Of a stretch of 64,000 nucleotides of DNA, positions 63,473-64,000 are shown piece by piece. The first letter of the stretch is position 1. Every line of letters begins with the position of its first letter. Source of the DNA: Saccharothrix sp. NRRL B-16348 (lineage in GTDB: Bacteria > Actinomycetota > Actinomycetes > Mycobacteriales > Pseudonocardiaceae); assembly GCF_001280085.1 (NCBI RefSeq), contig NZ_LGED01000232.1, positions 124,001-188,000 on the forward strand. Reading direction: 5' to 3'. The notes beneath the pieces are model-generated. The model worked only from the letters and a program-made list of their open reading frames with translations. It did no database searches and was not told the origin of the DNA. The position numbers and the translations under genes are program-made.

Positions 63473-64000
63473 ATGAAAGCCACGCTGATCGGCGTCGCAG
63501 CCGTCGCCGCGACACTCCTCACCCCACTCACCCCCATCGCCCACGCCGCCCCGACCTCCATCGACGACTACCTCGCCGACGTCATGCACGACACCGGCCT
63601 GCCGGGAGTCTCCGTCGTCGTGACCCAGGGCGACCGCCTCGTGCACGCCGCCGGCTACGGCGAGGACTCCGAAGGCGCGCCCATCACCGCCGACACGCCG
63701 ATGCGGATCGCCTCGGTCAGCAAGTCGTTCACCGCGATGGCCGTGATGACCCTGGTGGAGGACGGCCGGATCGCGCTGGACGAGCCGGTGGCCGACCAAC
63801 TGCCCGGCTTCACCATGGCCGACCCCAGGTTCACCGACGTGACGGTCCGGCACCTGCTCAACCAGACCTCGGGCTTCTCCGACACCACGATCGACGTGAC
63901 CGCGCTCGACACCTCGACCTCCCTGACCGACTACACCGCCAAGCTGTCCTCCGGCTCGCTGACCACCGACCCCGGCACGCGCTACGAGTACTGCAACGTG
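63473..64000 (+). CDS. Secreted serine hydrolase (class C beta-lactamase fold), partial
   Basis: Cut by the right edge after 176 codons. It starts at ATG 63473 with signal peptide LIGVAAVAATLLTPLTPIAH. The SxxK motif is RIASVSKSFTAMAV, preceded by HAAGYGEDSEGAPITADTPM. HLLNQTSGFSDT and the YxN motif YCN near the end follow. Probably a DD-peptidase, esterase or beta-lactamase-like enzyme acting outside the cell. The upstream 20 bases contain CCTACGTTC, as in the dispersed repeat. Confidence 0.9.
   Translation, partial: MKATLIGVAAVAATLLTPLTPIAHAAPTSIDDYLADVMHDTGLPGVSVVVTQGDRLVHAAGYGEDSEGAPITADTPMRIASVSKSFTAMAVMTLVEDGRIALDEPVADQLPGFTMADPRFTDVTVRHLLNQTSGFSDTTIDVTALDTSTSLTDYTAKLSSGSLTTDPGTRYEYCNV

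Overview
The window is very GC-rich chromosomal DNA with strong third-position G/C bias, many GTG starts, four-base GTGA/ATGA stop-start overlaps, DesK/NarL-type kinase-regulator pairs, an XRE/DUF397 pair, an ECF sigma factor with a SnoaL-like tail and many secreted glycan-active enzymes. This points to a filamentous actinomycete. A Pseudonocardiaceae member (Saccharothrix, Actinosynnema or Lentzea type) is my guess from gene style, not from a search. I see no rRNA, tRNA, CRISPR array, intact transposase, integrase or plasmid gene.

Layout. 1-3081: a minus-strand operon of an ATP-grasp ligase, a 70-aa repeat ORF, a DUF364/DUF4213 putative metal-chelation protein and an SbnA-like PLP enzyme (cut by the window edge). 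It sits behind a promoter whose -10 lies inside a Zur/Fur-type palindrome, so a zinc- or iron-responsive metallophore pathway is likely. 3147-5992: a CGNR regulator, an EamA exporter and an acyl-CoA dehydrogenase homologue lacking the usual catalytic Glu. 6494-11122: a complete branched-chain-amino-acid-type ABC transporter (livKHMGF), followed by a decayed 2'-5' RNA ligase gene. 11973-17199: a secreted sugar-dehydrogenase/LamG protein, a TPR protein, an S4 RNA-binding protein and a secreted alpha/beta hydrolase.

17295-28966: three sensor kinase/response regulator pairs interleaved with a serine hydrolase, a GT1 glycosyltransferase and an ABC-2 export system whose larger permease carries a big extracytoplasmic domain. 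29150-41291: a plant polysaccharide locus with a Tat-exported exo-rhamnogalacturonan lyase-like protein, a secreted GH2 enzyme, a LacI regulator with three matching operators, a CUT1 sugar importer (binding protein and two permeases, no ATPase) and a GH51 arabinofuranosidase. Side chains would be trimmed outside, oligosaccharides imported and arabinose released inside the cell. Two copies of a dispersed repeat lie at this locus, one inside it and one at its right edge.

41455-53808: a UvrA paralogue, AraC and VOC genes, an ECF sigma factor divergent from a hydrolase, an XRE/DUF397 pair, two MFS exporters and a MarR-MFS-PPOX operon. 53860-64000: a secreted GH6 protein with Asn in place of the catalytic acid, a lamin-tail protein, a kinase/pseudokinase/regulator trio, a secreted GH92 mannosidase, two long palindromic elements, a methyltransferase and a truncated serine hydrolase.

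The best candidates for something undescribed are the Zur-type operon with its embedded repeat ORF, the kinase-pseudokinase-regulator trio, the Asp-to-Asn GH6 protein, and the dispersed or palindromic repeats near 35.1, 41.4 and 62.1-62.5 kb.
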